A stretch of 32,856 nucleotides of DNA from an uncultured Prevotellaceae bacterium (lineage in GTDB: Bacteria; Bacteroidota; Bacteroidia; Bacteroidales; Bacteroidaceae): positions 1 through 32,856 of the forward strand of contig CALELI010000120.1 of NCBI GenBank assembly GCA_937902455.1, read 5' to 3'. The notes beneath the pieces were generated by a model. That model saw nothing but the letters and a program-made list of their open reading frames with translations. It searched no databases and was not told the DNA's origin. The translations under genes and the position numbers were made by a program. Within the stretch, counting starts at the first letter, position 1. Every line of letters starts with the position of its first letter. Shown here piece after piece: positions 16,001 through 23,067 of this stretch.

Positions 16001-16158
16001 ATGAACTGACAGAAAGGGATTATGTTAACGTCAGCCTTGACCTCAACATACACGGTGTAGGTTGCAATGACGGATGGGGAGCACGCACTTTGGGCAAATA
16101 TACCATAGATGCCAACAAGTCGTACAGTTATGGATTCATTCTGTCTTTCGAGAAGTAA
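13003..16158 (+). CDS. Exported GH2 beta-galactosidase, LacZ type
   Basis: Predicted periplasmic or surface enzyme releasing terminal beta-galactosyl residues from glycans. The 1051 residues start with a signal peptide (MRRFSFFPVLAAVFLLFMHA). Domain order is GH2 sugar-binding (~60-240, with PGEWQMQGYG), immunoglobulin-like (~240-355), TIM barrel (~360-640) and a C-terminal beta-galactosidase small-chain domain (~760-1045). The acid/base Glu499 lies in SLGNEGG and the nucleophile Glu560 in REYAYAGGNS; IRCSHYPDDPLFYELCD is the LacZ barrel signature. It stands alone with no SusC/SusD neighbours and no recognisable promoter, 50 bp after the rpsT terminator. Its last 31 bp overlap the end of uvrC on the other strand. 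Confidence 0.93.
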   Translation: MRRFSFFPVLAAVFLLFMHAVQVFSFNNIVPTNKVTAEDEPVNDWENPQVLGINKEPYHATLTLPSRRYECGECTSLDGIWKFKWYPRPEQRSLDFHDENFDAFGWNDIVVPGEWQMQGYGVPIYTNWTMPFKKDQPRVMSDPPQNYYTYVNRNPVGQYVTTFNIEETKSPKTYYLHFAGVESAMYVWVNGQKVGYSQNSMSPAEFNITSYVHAGENRLAVEVYSYCDGSYLEDQDMWRLSGIFRSVDLWTRPEVHISDYTITAIPNDDFSSAVANMKFQLTNLSKKSGKNIDLKVSVNGKNNRGAAMTYTAATNVKKIDSGSEAMLELTINMDNPALWSSEKPNLYDVDIVLSSKGIELEHFKNHLGVRKIEHSTEVVYYNGKDIKIKGVNRHEFHPRTGRTMNRELMELDLKLIKQANINLIRCSHYPDDPLFYELCDVYGLYVMDEANQESHDYGLRNRELGDNPDWTKAHLDRAEALVARDRNWPCVLIWSLGNEGGRGINSIAMAEKVRSMDSTRLVFSDTDRDISDFYDDGYIHPDKVAAEAREITDRPFFMREYAYAGGNSLGNYKDYADVINSDPSNLGAVIWEWCDHGIEKKIGSNVQKYPADPFSLEIKDDEYFAYGGDFGDVPNSSTTCINGIVRADRKPYPQYYEAQKVNQFLNFKLVSSSNIQIINTYKFTDAEEFDYFYEFVDDGKVVYSAEQPINTNGILEIPTFDDTKGDVFLNVYARLRRPTIWADAGFTVAKEQFQLIENPAVKLVAGSSVPTVKEQDNCYVVTTGQETVNIEKSTGNLTSWKHGSTELLRGPLQPYFWKVATENQKHNNYNRRLGPWKNAGETMKMVSATVGEQDGLLVLTFKKEIELGANYTLTYKINSDGKIIVQADYKPVKENLPLMPKFGMKMLINADMDNITWYGRGIHENYPDRKSSEFIGEYNMSLKDFVVNYPAPQENGNRCDTRWVTFSDGTQKIRIEGLQPLCFKAWPWAEEDIENARHPHELTERDYVNVSLDLNIHGVGCNDGWGARTLGKYTIDANKSYSYGFILSFEK

Positions 16159-18008
16159 TCCACTATCAGCTGAGCCTTTGATTTGCCGATGACAGTCTCC
16201 AGGCTTTGCAAGTCTGTTTCCTTTATACGTTTCACACTCTTGAACTGCTTCAGCAGTACCTGCTTTGTCTGCGGGCCGATTCCCTTTATCCTATCAAGTT
16301 CTGATTCGACCTGATGCTTGCTGCGTTTCTCCCTGTGGAAGGTGATGGCAAACCTGTGAACCTCGTCCTGAATACGAGTCAGGAGCTGAAACACGGGTGA
16401 CTTGATATCCACACCTACGGTACGGATTGACTGAGCCTCAGACGACTTGTCGAACACGAGCAGTTCGGATGTACGATGCCTGTTGTCCTTTGCAAGACCT
16501 GCAATAGGTATTGCCAGACCTAGTTCATCCTCTATGACCTTGCGAATAATCTCCATCTGACCCTTTCCACCATCAGCAATGATGACATCAGGAAGGTACT
16601 TGTCGCTCTCGCTGGTATGTTCAGCCACTATGCGGCCATACCTCCTGTACACCACCTCTGCCATAGACGCATAGTCATCAGGACCCGTGACGGTCTTGAT
16701 GTTGTACTTACGGTAATCGTTCTTCGACGGCTTTGCACCCTTGAAGACCACGCAACCAGCCACCGGGTCAGTTCCAGAGATGTTAGAGTTGTCGAAACAC
16801 TCGATATGATAAGGTAGTTTTGGCAACTGAAGAAGCCGTTGAAGTTCCTTGAGAAGATTGGTACTACGTTGTTCAGGATTAAGCTTTTCAGCCTGCTTCG
16901 CCTTGTCGAACTTGTACTGACGGACATTTGCCTGAGATATCTCGAGAAGATGCTTCTTCTCTCCACGCTGAGGGACTGTGATGGTTATGTCCTTCAGTTC
17001 TATGTCGAGTGGCTGTGAGAGAACAATCTCCTTAGACTGACTGCGATATTTCTCTCTCATCTCAACTATGCCCAGAGCCAGCAAGTCCTCTGCCGTCTCA
17101 TCAGTACGCTTGGCATACTCGAAGGTGAAAGCCTGGTTGATACATCCCTTCGTCACATGCAGGTAGTTGATGAAGGCAGATTTTTCGTCGTCGGCAATAC
17201 TGAACACGTCAATATCGTGCGAATAATGCGATATCACCTCTGACTTCTCGCAGAACTCCAGAGCCAACTGATATTTGTTCTTCAGTTCCTGAGCCTCCTC
17301 GAAACGCATCTCATCCGACAGCTGACGGATATTGGCAAGAAGGCTGTCACAGACCTTACGTGCGTTTCCCTTCAGTATTTCCTTGACCTCAAGGATGTTC
17401 TCCATATATTCCTCATGAGTCTGCAGGCCCACACAAGGTGCCTTGCAGTTCTTGATGTGATACTCCAGGCATGTCTTGTACTTGCCATCCTGGATTCCCT
17501 CCTGTGTTATCCCCATACGGCAACGACGAAGTGGGTACATCCTGTTGATAAGTTCAAGCATGTTATTCAGAGTCCCTGCATGTGAGAACGGACCGAAAAA
17601 ATCGGCCTTTACCCTGTGACCGTTCAGCACAAGGTTTGTGTTGCGAGTCTTGAAGACACGAGGAAAGTACTCGTGAGTGACACAGACAGACGGATACGTC
17701 TTGTCATCCTTCAGAAGTATGTTGTAACGAGGCTTGTATTTCTTTATCAGGTTGTTTTCCAGCAGGAGGGCATCCTCGTCTGTCGGTACCACTACATATT
17801 GAATGTCACAAATCTTGCTGACGAGTATTTCCGTCTTCCGTGAGTTGACATTCTTGAGGAAATAGGAGCTTACACGCCTCTTGAGGTTCTTTGCCTTGCC
17901 GACATAGATAATCTTACGGTTTTCATCAAAATATTGGTAGCACCCAGGACTTTCAGGCAAGGATGCTACTATATTCTTCAGCCGTTTCCTAATCTCGTTG
18001 TCGGCCAT
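16128..18008 (-). CDS. uvrC: Excinuclease ABC subunit C
   Basis: The nuclease of nucleotide excision repair, cutting on both sides of a lesion bound by UvrB. The 626 residues show a GIY-YIG domain (~15-95; here GCYQYF and IIYVGKAKNLKRRVSSYF, the GIY replaced by GCY), a UvrB-binding segment (~205-240), the RNase H-like domain (IECFDNSNISGTDPV, then IIADGGKGQ) and a C-terminal helix-hairpin-helix (LDRIKGIGPQTKQVLLKQF). It is third in the minus-strand series mnmG-apt-uvrC with 24 bp to apt. Its stop lies inside the 3' end of the convergent beta-galactosidase gene, without a terminator between them. Confidence 0.97.
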   Translation of the reverse strand: MADNEIRKRLKNIVASLPESPGCYQYFDENRKIIYVGKAKNLKRRVSSYFLKNVNSRKTEILVSKICDIQYVVVPTDEDALLLENNLIKKYKPRYNILLKDDKTYPSVCVTHEYFPRVFKTRNTNLVLNGHRVKADFFGPFSHAGTLNNMLELINRMYPLRRCRMGITQEGIQDGKYKTCLEYHIKNCKAPCVGLQTHEEYMENILEVKEILKGNARKVCDSLLANIRQLSDEMRFEEAQELKNKYQLALEFCEKSEVISHYSHDIDVFSIADDEKSAFINYLHVTKGCINQAFTFEYAKRTDETAEDLLALGIVEMREKYRSQSKEIVLSQPLDIELKDITITVPQRGEKKHLLEISQANVRQYKFDKAKQAEKLNPEQRSTNLLKELQRLLQLPKLPYHIECFDNSNISGTDPVAGCVVFKGAKPSKNDYRKYNIKTVTGPDDYASMAEVVYRRYGRIVAEHTSESDKYLPDVIIADGGKGQMEIIRKVIEDELGLAIPIAGLAKDNRHRTSELLVFDKSSEAQSIRTVGVDIKSPVFQLLTRIQDEVHRFAITFHREKRSKHQVESELDRIKGIGPQTKQVLLKQFKSVKRIKETDLQSLETVIGKSKAQLIVDYFSKDRMNP

Positions 18009-18035
18009 TATCAGTTTAGAGTTGAGAGTCGTTCA
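18008..18035. repeat. Heptad-like spacer between apt and uvrC
   Basis: Units TTATCAG, TTTAGAG, TTGAGAG, TCGTTCA fill the 24-bp gap and touch both the uvrC start and the apt stop. On the coding strand they read like CTCTCAA, CTCTAAA, CTGATAA. Confidence 0.5.
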
Positions 18036-18563
18036 GACCTTTATGAGAGTCATGATGTCAATCTCAGGACCGAGGAATTCACGTCCCTGAAGGCCCTCGT
18101 CACGAATCTCGATGAGGAAGTTCATATAGCACTTTTTAGGATTGAATTTCTTGCAGAGGTCCCAAGCAGCCTTGATTGTTCCTCCAGTGGCGAGCAGGTC
18201 GTCGTGGATGAGCACCACATCATCAGCCGTGATGGCATCCTTGTGGATTTCAATCGTGTCCTGACCATACTCCTTGTCGAAACTCTGTGAATAAGTCTCT
18301 GATGGCAACTTGCCAGGTTTGCGGCAGAGCACCAGTCCTGCACCAAGTCGCTTGGCAAGGATTGCACCCATGATAAAACCTCTGGATTCAATACCGACTA
18401 TCTTAGTGATACCCTTATCCTTATAATACTCATACATTTCCTCTTCCATGATTTCCAGACACTTCGGGTCCTTGAAGAGAGTTGTCACGTCGCGGAAATT
18501 GATTCCTTTCTTAGGAAAATTTGGAATACTTCTCAGATGATCCAGTAAATACTGATTGTTCAT
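18033..18563 (-). CDS. apt: Adenine phosphoribosyltransferase
   Basis: A cytoplasmic salvage enzyme joining adenine and PRPP to give AMP. The 176 residues match APRT length. The N-terminus reads IPNFPKKGINFRDVTTLFKD, the base-binding region GIESRGFIMGAILAKRLGAG, and the PRPP-binding loop VVLIHDDLLATGGTI. It sits between mnmG (30 bp upstream) and uvrC (24 bp downstream), so it is probably part of their operon. Confidence 0.97.
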   Translation of the reverse strand: MNNQYLLDHLRSIPNFPKKGINFRDVTTLFKDPKCLEIMEEEMYEYYKDKGITKIVGIESRGFIMGAILAKRLGAGLVLCRKPGKLPSETYSQSFDKEYGQDTIEIHKDAITADDVVLIHDDLLATGGTIKAAWDLCKKFNPKKCYMNFLIEIRDEGLQGREFLGPEIDIMTLIKV

Positions 18564-18593
18564 ATTAACCTATTTATAATTTGTTGTTTTCAT

Positions 18594-20519
18594 TCATCGT
18601 CCCATCAAGACAAGCATTGCATTGATGTCGCTCGGCGACACTCCGGGGATGCGACTTGCCTGAGCCAGAGTCTTCGGATTGATGGCAGCCAGCTTCTGAC
18701 GTGCCTCGATACTTATCTGTGTCATGTTGGCATAGTCGAACTTGCCCTCAATCTTTATGTTCTCAAGGCGCAGCATCTTCTCTGCCACCATCTGCTCTCT
18801 GTCTATATAGCCCTTGTATTTGATGAGTATCTCTGCTGCCTCGAGAATCTCCTCACGGAACTGAGGCGAGTAAGAGAGCAACTGGCCTGTAAGGAACTCG
18901 TCAAACGACTTTATGTTCTTCCTCATGTTGCTGATTGTCACTCCTGGACGCTGAAGCAAGTCAACCAGCTTACAGCCCCGCTCAAGTGGAGTAGTACCAA
19001 TTCGTTCGAGAGCATCGTTTATATAGGCGGCCTTGATGGAAAATCCTTCGGCATACCTTATGATTTCATCAATCCGAGCCTTCTTGTCGAGCATGGTCTG
19101 GTACCGTTCTTCTGTTGCCAGTCCGAGTCGGTAGCCTTTCTCTGTCAGACGCATATCGGCATCATCCTGACGAAGCAGGATACGGTATTCAGCGCGCGAA
19201 GTGAACATCCTGTAAGGTTCATCGACACCCTTTGTCACAAGGTCGTCGATAAGCACACCGATGTACGCCTCGTTCCTGTGGAGGATAAAAGGTTCACCGC
19301 CTTTGCAGTTGATGGCAGCATTGATTCCAGCCATCAGGCCCTGTCCTGCAGCCTCTTCATATCCCGTCGTTCCATTCACCTGACCAGCGAGGAACAGGTT
19401 CTTCACCACCTTCGACTCGAGTGTATGATTCAGCTGAGTCGGGTCGAAATAGTCATACTCTATGGCATATCCGGGGCGATACACAGCCACATTCCTGAAA
19501 CAAGGGATAAGTCTCAGCGCCTCAATCTGCACATCCATCGGAAGCGACGACGAGAAGCCGTTCAGGTACATCTCGTTTGTCGTCTCGCCTTCTGGTTCCA
19601 GGAACAACTGATGGAACTCCTTGTCTGGGAAGGTATGCAGTTTTGTCTCTATGCTCGGGCAGTACCGAGGTCCGATACTCTGAATCTGTCCATTATATAA
19701 AGGAGAGTCAGCCAGACCCGAACGCAGGACCTCATGCACCTTATCGTTCGTCATGCACAGCCAGCAAGGCAGATGCTGTAGCTTTCTGTTTTTTGGCTGA
19801 GCTGCCGAATCGTCGTCCTTCATGTACGAGAACTTGTACCATCCCGCTTCTCCGTCCTGACGTTCCATGAGCGAGAAGTCTACACTCCGTTTGTCAATCC
19901 TCACAGGAGTACCAGTCTTCATCCTCCCCTGGCGGATTCCAAGACGGACAAGTGATTCTGTCAGTCCCTTTGCTGCCGGTTCGGCAATTCGTCCACCCTC
20001 AATCTTCTTCCTCCCAATATGCATCAGTCCGTTGAGGAAAGTTCCGGCTGTGATGACCACGCATCTTGCCGTGAACTCCGCGCCCCACATGGTCCTCAGT
20101 CCCGAAACCATCGGCGAACCATCATCACCTGTCTGCGTGAGCAGCTCACAGACACAGTCCTGCCATATATCCAGATTTTCAGTGTTTTCGAGAATCTCCC
20201 TCCATTTCCAGATGAACTTCCCCCTGTCACACTGAGCTCTCGGACTCCATACAGCAGGTCCCTTTGACCTGTTGAGCATCCTGAACTGAATCGTACAGGC
20301 ATCTGTCACCTCACCCATCCTTCCTCCGAGGGCGTCAATCTCGCGGACAATCTGTCCTTTTGCTATTCCACCCACGGCAGGATTACACGACATCTGGGCA
20401 ATCTTGTTCATGTCCATAGTAACCAGACAAGTCCTTGCCCCCATGCGTGCCGATGCAGCGGCAGCCTCACATCCGGCATGCCCCGCACCCACTACAACTA
20501 CATCATATTCAAATTTCAA
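18594..20519 (-). CDS. mnmG: tRNA uridine-5-carboxymethylaminomethyl modification enzyme MnmG (GidA)
   Basis: With MnmE it makes the cmnm5 group on the wobble uridine of certain tRNAs, using FAD and methylene-tetrahydrofolate. The 641 residues have the FAD motif VVVGAGHAGCEAA at the N-terminus, the signature SCNPAVGGIAKGQIVREID, and the C-terminal helical domain ending in PGVSPSDINAMLVLMGR. The start is a TTG codon (20517-20519): a stop codon lies two codons upstream, and the next ATG falls inside the FAD site, so no other start keeps the protein intact. The TTG and the first residues KFEY lie in a heptad array that also covers the stop of the preceding gene. Confidence 0.96.
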   Translation of the reverse strand: MKFEYDVVVVGAGHAGCEAAAASARMGARTCLVTMDMNKIAQMSCNPAVGGIAKGQIVREIDALGGRMGEVTDACTIQFRMLNRSKGPAVWSPRAQCDRGKFIWKWREILENTENLDIWQDCVCELLTQTGDDGSPMVSGLRTMWGAEFTARCVVITAGTFLNGLMHIGRKKIEGGRIAEPAAKGLTESLVRLGIRQGRMKTGTPVRIDKRSVDFSLMERQDGEAGWYKFSYMKDDDSAAQPKNRKLQHLPCWLCMTNDKVHEVLRSGLADSPLYNGQIQSIGPRYCPSIETKLHTFPDKEFHQLFLEPEGETTNEMYLNGFSSSLPMDVQIEALRLIPCFRNVAVYRPGYAIEYDYFDPTQLNHTLESKVVKNLFLAGQVNGTTGYEEAAGQGLMAGINAAINCKGGEPFILHRNEAYIGVLIDDLVTKGVDEPYRMFTSRAEYRILLRQDDADMRLTEKGYRLGLATEERYQTMLDKKARIDEIIRYAEGFSIKAAYINDALERIGTTPLERGCKLVDLLQRPGVTISNMRKNIKSFDEFLTGQLLSYSPQFREEILEAAEILIKYKGYIDREQMVAEKMLRLENIKIEGKFDYANMTQISIEARQKLAAINPKTLAQASRIPGVSPSDINAMLVLMGR

Positions 20520-20547
20520 GATTCAGGATTCAATTTTCAGTTTTCAC
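20506..20547. repeat. Heptad array across the gene junction upstream of mnmG
   Basis: Six 7-bp units on the plus strand: TATTCAA, ATTTCAA, GATTCAG, GATTCAA, TTTTCAG, TTTTCAC. They cover the first codons of mnmG, its 24-bp upstream spacer and the stop codon of the unknown exported protein. Confidence 0.85.
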
Positions 20548-21056
20548 AGTTTGCTTTGTGCAATAATATTCTTCTCTACGGCGTTCCTCAGCAGCTCGAA
20601 TATCTGTTCCACCTGTCCAGGTGCAAATGCAAGCTGGAACGGCTGGATGTCCTGGCCGAACGAAGTGATCTTCGACAATCGGCATGGCACCACACTCTTC
20701 TCGGGATTTGGTGCACCGAACAGCAGCATCCATCTCACGCCCTTGCTTTCCCTTGTCAGCGAGGCACTGCCTGTACTCATCCATGTAACCTTGCCGCTAC
20801 CGAGACTTGTAGTCTTGCCAAAGATGATTTTCAGAGGCTCCGTATAAGGTGGATAATTCTCCAGGACCAGTTCTATCTGTCTTGACTTCTTCTCCTCGAT
20901 TATCTTCATCGAGAACACTACACCCTCCTGAATGTTGTTGTCAGCAGGGTTCACACACGACAGATTCTCATATCTCAGACTATCCTGAGCCATGCACATA
21001 ACACTACCGGCAAGGCACAAAGCCAATGCCATGATAATTCTTAGTCTACGATTCAT
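20544..21056 (-). CDS. Exported protein of unknown function
   Basis: I do not recognise a family. The 170 residues begin with a signal peptide (MNRRLRIIMALALCLAGSVM, likely cut after CMAQ). The mature part is predicted mostly beta (MKIIEEKKSRQIELVLENY) with two cysteines (in LSCVN and VPCRL), which could form a disulphide in the periplasm. It ends in a short helix (QIFELLRNAVEKNIIA). It is the first gene of the series leading to mnmG, with 24 bp between them and a good promoter upstream, so a secreted protein appears to be cotranscribed with tRNA modification and DNA repair genes. That linkage says little about its role. Confidence 0.8.
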   Translation of the reverse strand: MNRRLRIIMALALCLAGSVMCMAQDSLRYENLSCVNPADNNIQEGVVFSMKIIEEKKSRQIELVLENYPPYTEPLKIIFGKTTSLGSGKVTWMSTGSASLTRESKGVRWMLLFGAPNPEKSVVPCRLSKITSFGQDIQPFQLAFAPGQVEQIFELLRNAVEKNIIAQSKL

Positions 21057-21102
21057 AATTTTAATTTTTAATTAGCCATCCCTTCAACATCAACCATCAA
21101 CT
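21053..21102. repeat. Heptad-like leader of the unknown exported protein
   Basis: On the plus strand units ATTCATA, ATTTTAA, TTTTTAA and, after a short irregular stretch, CTTCAAC, ATCAACC, ATCAACT keep a 7-bp step. They fill the 5' leader between the promoter (21118-21149) and the start codon (21056). Confidence 0.6.
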
Positions 21103-21117
21103 ATATTTATTTCCTTG

Positions 21118-21149
21118 CGAAGTTAGTGAAAAAGTAGAGAAATGCCAAA
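21118..21149 (-). promoter_or_regulatory. Promoter for the mnmG-apt-uvrC series
   Basis: On the minus strand TTTG (21146-21149), 20 bp, TAACTTCG (21118-21125) match the consensus with one change in the -7 box. Confidence 0.6.
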
Positions 21150-21248
21150 TAAATTCAAAAAAAACAAGTCAAAATTAAACCTTTACCTATAAATGATGTC
21201 AAAATGGCAACGATTTACAAAAACAAACCTATAAAAACAAGGAAGATT

Positions 21249-21722
21249 ATGAAAAAGATTTTAGCAGTTATGCTTTGCCTTTTGGCAACAAGTGCTTTTG
21301 CACAGGGATTCGGTGGCGGCCAGGGTGGTCAGCGTCAGTTTAACCCAGATCAGATGGCAACTCGCCAGGCAGATCGTATCAAGGAGGCTTGTGGACTCAA
21401 CGATGAGCAGTACGGAAAGATTAAGGAATACTACAAGAAGCAGCAGGAGGAGATGATGAAGCAGTTCCAGCAGAATCAGGGCCAGGGCCAGGAGCGTCCT
21501 CGCATGAGCCGTGAAGACATGGAAAAGCGTCGTGAGGCTCAGACAGCAGAACTCAAGAAGATTCTCACAGAAGAACAGTATGCAAAGTACGAGGAAATGC
21601 AGAAGCAGCAGCGTCAGCGTTTCGGTCAGGGTGGTCCTCGCGGCAACCGTCAGGGCGGACCTCAGGGTGGTTTCCCTGGTGGACCTCAGGGCGCTCCACA
21701 GAATGCTCCTCAGAACAACTGA
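21249..21722 (+). CDS. Small exported Gln/Gly-rich protein, DUF4890/Spy-like
   Basis: A 157-residue exported protein starting MKKILAVMLCLLATSAFAQG, a clean signal peptide; an in-frame ATG 15 codons earlier (21204) would bury it. The middle (~25-110) is helical and charged with two similar helix pairs: DRIKEACGLNDEQYGKIKEY and TAELKKILTEEQYAKYEEM. This resembles the LTxxQ pattern of CpxP/Spy periplasmic chaperones and the Bacteroidetes DUF4890 proteins. The tail is a low-complexity Gly/Gln/Pro run (RGNRQGGPQGGFPGGPQG). Function is inferred only from that resemblance: a stress-related periplasmic holdase is possible. No clear promoter is visible; a terminator follows. Confidence 0.75.
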   Translation: MKKILAVMLCLLATSAFAQGFGGGQGGQRQFNPDQMATRQADRIKEACGLNDEQYGKIKEYYKKQQEEMMKQFQQNQGQGQERPRMSREDMEKRREAQTAELKKILTEEQYAKYEEMQKQQRQRFGQGGPRGNRQGGPQGGFPGGPQGAPQNAPQNN

Positions 21723-21759
21723 TAGTTCTCTGCATTCATCCCATAATGGAAACGGACAA

Positions 21760-21792
21760 GAGCGAGGTGATTCACCCCGCTCTCTTTTTTTG
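21760..21792 (+). terminator. Intrinsic terminator after the Gln/Gly-rich protein gene
   Basis: AGAGCGAGGTG (21760-21770) pairs with CACCCCGCTCT (21774-21784) with one mismatch, loop ATT, followed by a run of seven T. Confidence 0.85.
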
Positions 21793-21824
21793 CCCTGCTT
21801 ACCCTTCCCATCCGTCCTGCCACA

Positions 21825-21850
21825 AAAAAGGAGGAGCCGCTGCTCCTCCA
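21825..21850 (-). terminator. Intrinsic terminator of the superoxide reductase gene
   Basis: On the minus strand GGAGGAGC and GCTCCTCC form an 8-bp stem with a 4-nt loop, followed by six T. An outer pairing (CATCCGT with ACGGATG) extends it. It lies 28 bp after the stop at 21879. Confidence 0.85.
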
Positions 21851-21878
21851 GAACGGATGTGGTGAATGATGCCATCCA

Positions 21879-22373
21879 TCAGTCACAGAAATAATAGGCA
21901 TCCTGTGGACCCGCCGGTCCCTGACCGCAGAACGCTGGATACATACCGCAGGCTTCAGCATCTTTCTGGTCTTCATCCACTACATGCAGTTTCCACAACC
22001 CGTGGAGATTACAATATCCGTAGATGTTCACCACATTCAAATTGCATACGCAGAATTTGTACTCGGGTTTGTCATCTGGTTTCAACTTCACGAAGAAACC
22101 ACCTTGCCTGCCGTTTTTCGTCATGAAATCGACAAAGATCCACTGAATATAATGCTCCTTCGTCATAGGATGCGGTTCCTTGCCAATCTTCACATTCACG
22201 CAATTGTCATCTGTCACCTCAGCCACAGGCACATGATATTCCTGTTTCCCGTCAGAAGTGTTTGCCGACAATTCCTTCATTTCTTCTCCACAACACAGAG
22301 GAATCGGACCTCCGTCGTGCATTTTCACTACTATGTTGCCACAAATCGGACAACGATAAAACTTTGTTTCCAT
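21879..22373 (-). CDS. dfx: Desulfoferrodoxin-type superoxide reductase with extended C-terminus
   Basis: Reduces superoxide to peroxide without releasing oxygen, protecting anaerobes in the cytoplasm. The N-terminal rubredoxin-like iron site has Cys8, Cys11, Cys27 and Cys28 (CPIC and LCCGEEM). The catalytic domain has the expected ligands His47 (EYHVPV), His68 and His74 (PHPMTKEHY), Cys121 and His124 (YCNLHGLWK). Two-iron enzymes usually end shortly after this block at about 125 residues. Here 36 further residues contain Cys142, Cys149 and Cys163 and aromatic residues (DAYYFCD). It is the last gene of the ferritin-lipocalin-superoxide reductase group but is separated by 102 bp and may have its own start site. 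Its leader resembles that of ferritin. Confidence 0.92.
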   Translation of the reverse strand: METKFYRCPICGNIVVKMHDGGPIPLCCGEEMKELSANTSDGKQEYHVPVAEVTDDNCVNVKIGKEPHPMTKEHYIQWIFVDFMTKNGRQGGFFVKLKPDDKPEYKFCVCNLNVVNIYGYCNLHGLWKLHVVDEDQKDAEACGMYPAFCGQGPAGPQDAYYFCD

Positions 22374-22396
22374 AAAACTTTCTTTTTTTGTTTAAC

Positions 22397-22413
22397 AATT
22401 TGATAATCAAATT
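22397..22413. promoter_or_regulatory. Palindrome upstream of the superoxide reductase gene
   Basis: AATTTGA-TAA-TCAAATT is a perfect inverted repeat with 7-bp arms, 24 bp upstream of the start codon. It could be an operator or a weak leader hairpin. I see no clear -7 box in this spacer. Confidence 0.4.
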
Positions 22414-22475
22414 CTCCCAACCGCCCATAATCCCATCCTAAAACAATCTGTTTACAATCCTAAAAGCAACCTTTT

Positions 22476-23027
22476 TCAGTCAATCCCAATCTTCTTCATC
22501 CTCGCAATATTCTCCATCTGGTTCACCCAGATAAGTTTCGAAGTGTTGTAGTTCCTCTTCTCAGCCTCGTCAAGAATCTTCGAGATAGTGGTGGCAGGCA
22601 TCTTTGGTGTCCTGGAAAGAATCCACAGATACTTGTCCGAATCACCACCTATCAGTGCATACGAATAATCCGCAGCCAGCATCAGAACCCTGTAGTCGGC
22701 ATAGAACGGCCAGAAGAACGAAACCCTCAGCAGACCTGAGACACCAGTCATCTTTGCCTTGCCGACAGAATGCTTCGTCTTGCCATTCTTCTTCCCCGTG
22801 TTCTTCACCATCAGTGTCCCGTCATCATTCAGCGCATAGAACGCTGACGTGTTCGACTGTCCACGTTCGAACCGGTGATCGAAGCGGGCTATTTCATACC
22901 ACCTGCCCAGATAACGGTCAATATCTTCAATCTCTACAGGGGAGTTGTCGACAGTAGTCTGGCTTCCACATACTCCAAAAGGTAATAAAGTACACATCAT
23001 AACCAAAAACAATTTTTTCATATCCAT
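22476..23027 (-). CDS. blc: Exported lipocalin, Blc type
   Basis: A beta-barrel that binds fatty acids or lysophospholipids in the periplasm or at the outer membrane and often rises under envelope stress. The 183 residues have a signal peptide (MDMKKLFLVMMCTLLPFGVC) and the bacterial lipocalin signature LGRWYEIARFDHRFERG at ~40-56, followed by FYALNDDGTLMVKNTG and the late block YLWILSRTPKMP. The Cys at the end of the signal (FGVC) is not preceded by Ala or Gly, so it is a weak lipobox; the usual Blc lipoprotein anchor is uncertain. It starts 27 bp after the ferritin stop, through a heptad spacer. Confidence 0.9.
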   Translation of the reverse strand: MDMKKLFLVMMCTLLPFGVCGSQTTVDNSPVEIEDIDRYLGRWYEIARFDHRFERGQSNTSAFYALNDDGTLMVKNTGKKNGKTKHSVGKAKMTGVSGLLRVSFFWPFYADYRVLMLAADYSYALIGGDSDKYLWILSRTPKMPATTISKILDEAEKRNYNTSKLIWVNQMENIARMKKIGID

Positions 23028-23067
23028 AAACTATAAACCATTAATCACAAACCCTTAACCACAAATC
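23026..23067. repeat. Heptad array across the ferritin stop and lipocalin start
   Basis: Six units on the plus strand: ATAAACT, ATAAACC, ATTAATC, ACAAACC, CTTAACC, ACAAATC. They begin in the lipocalin start codon, fill the 27-bp spacer and run through the ferritin stop into its last codons. Confidence 0.75.
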
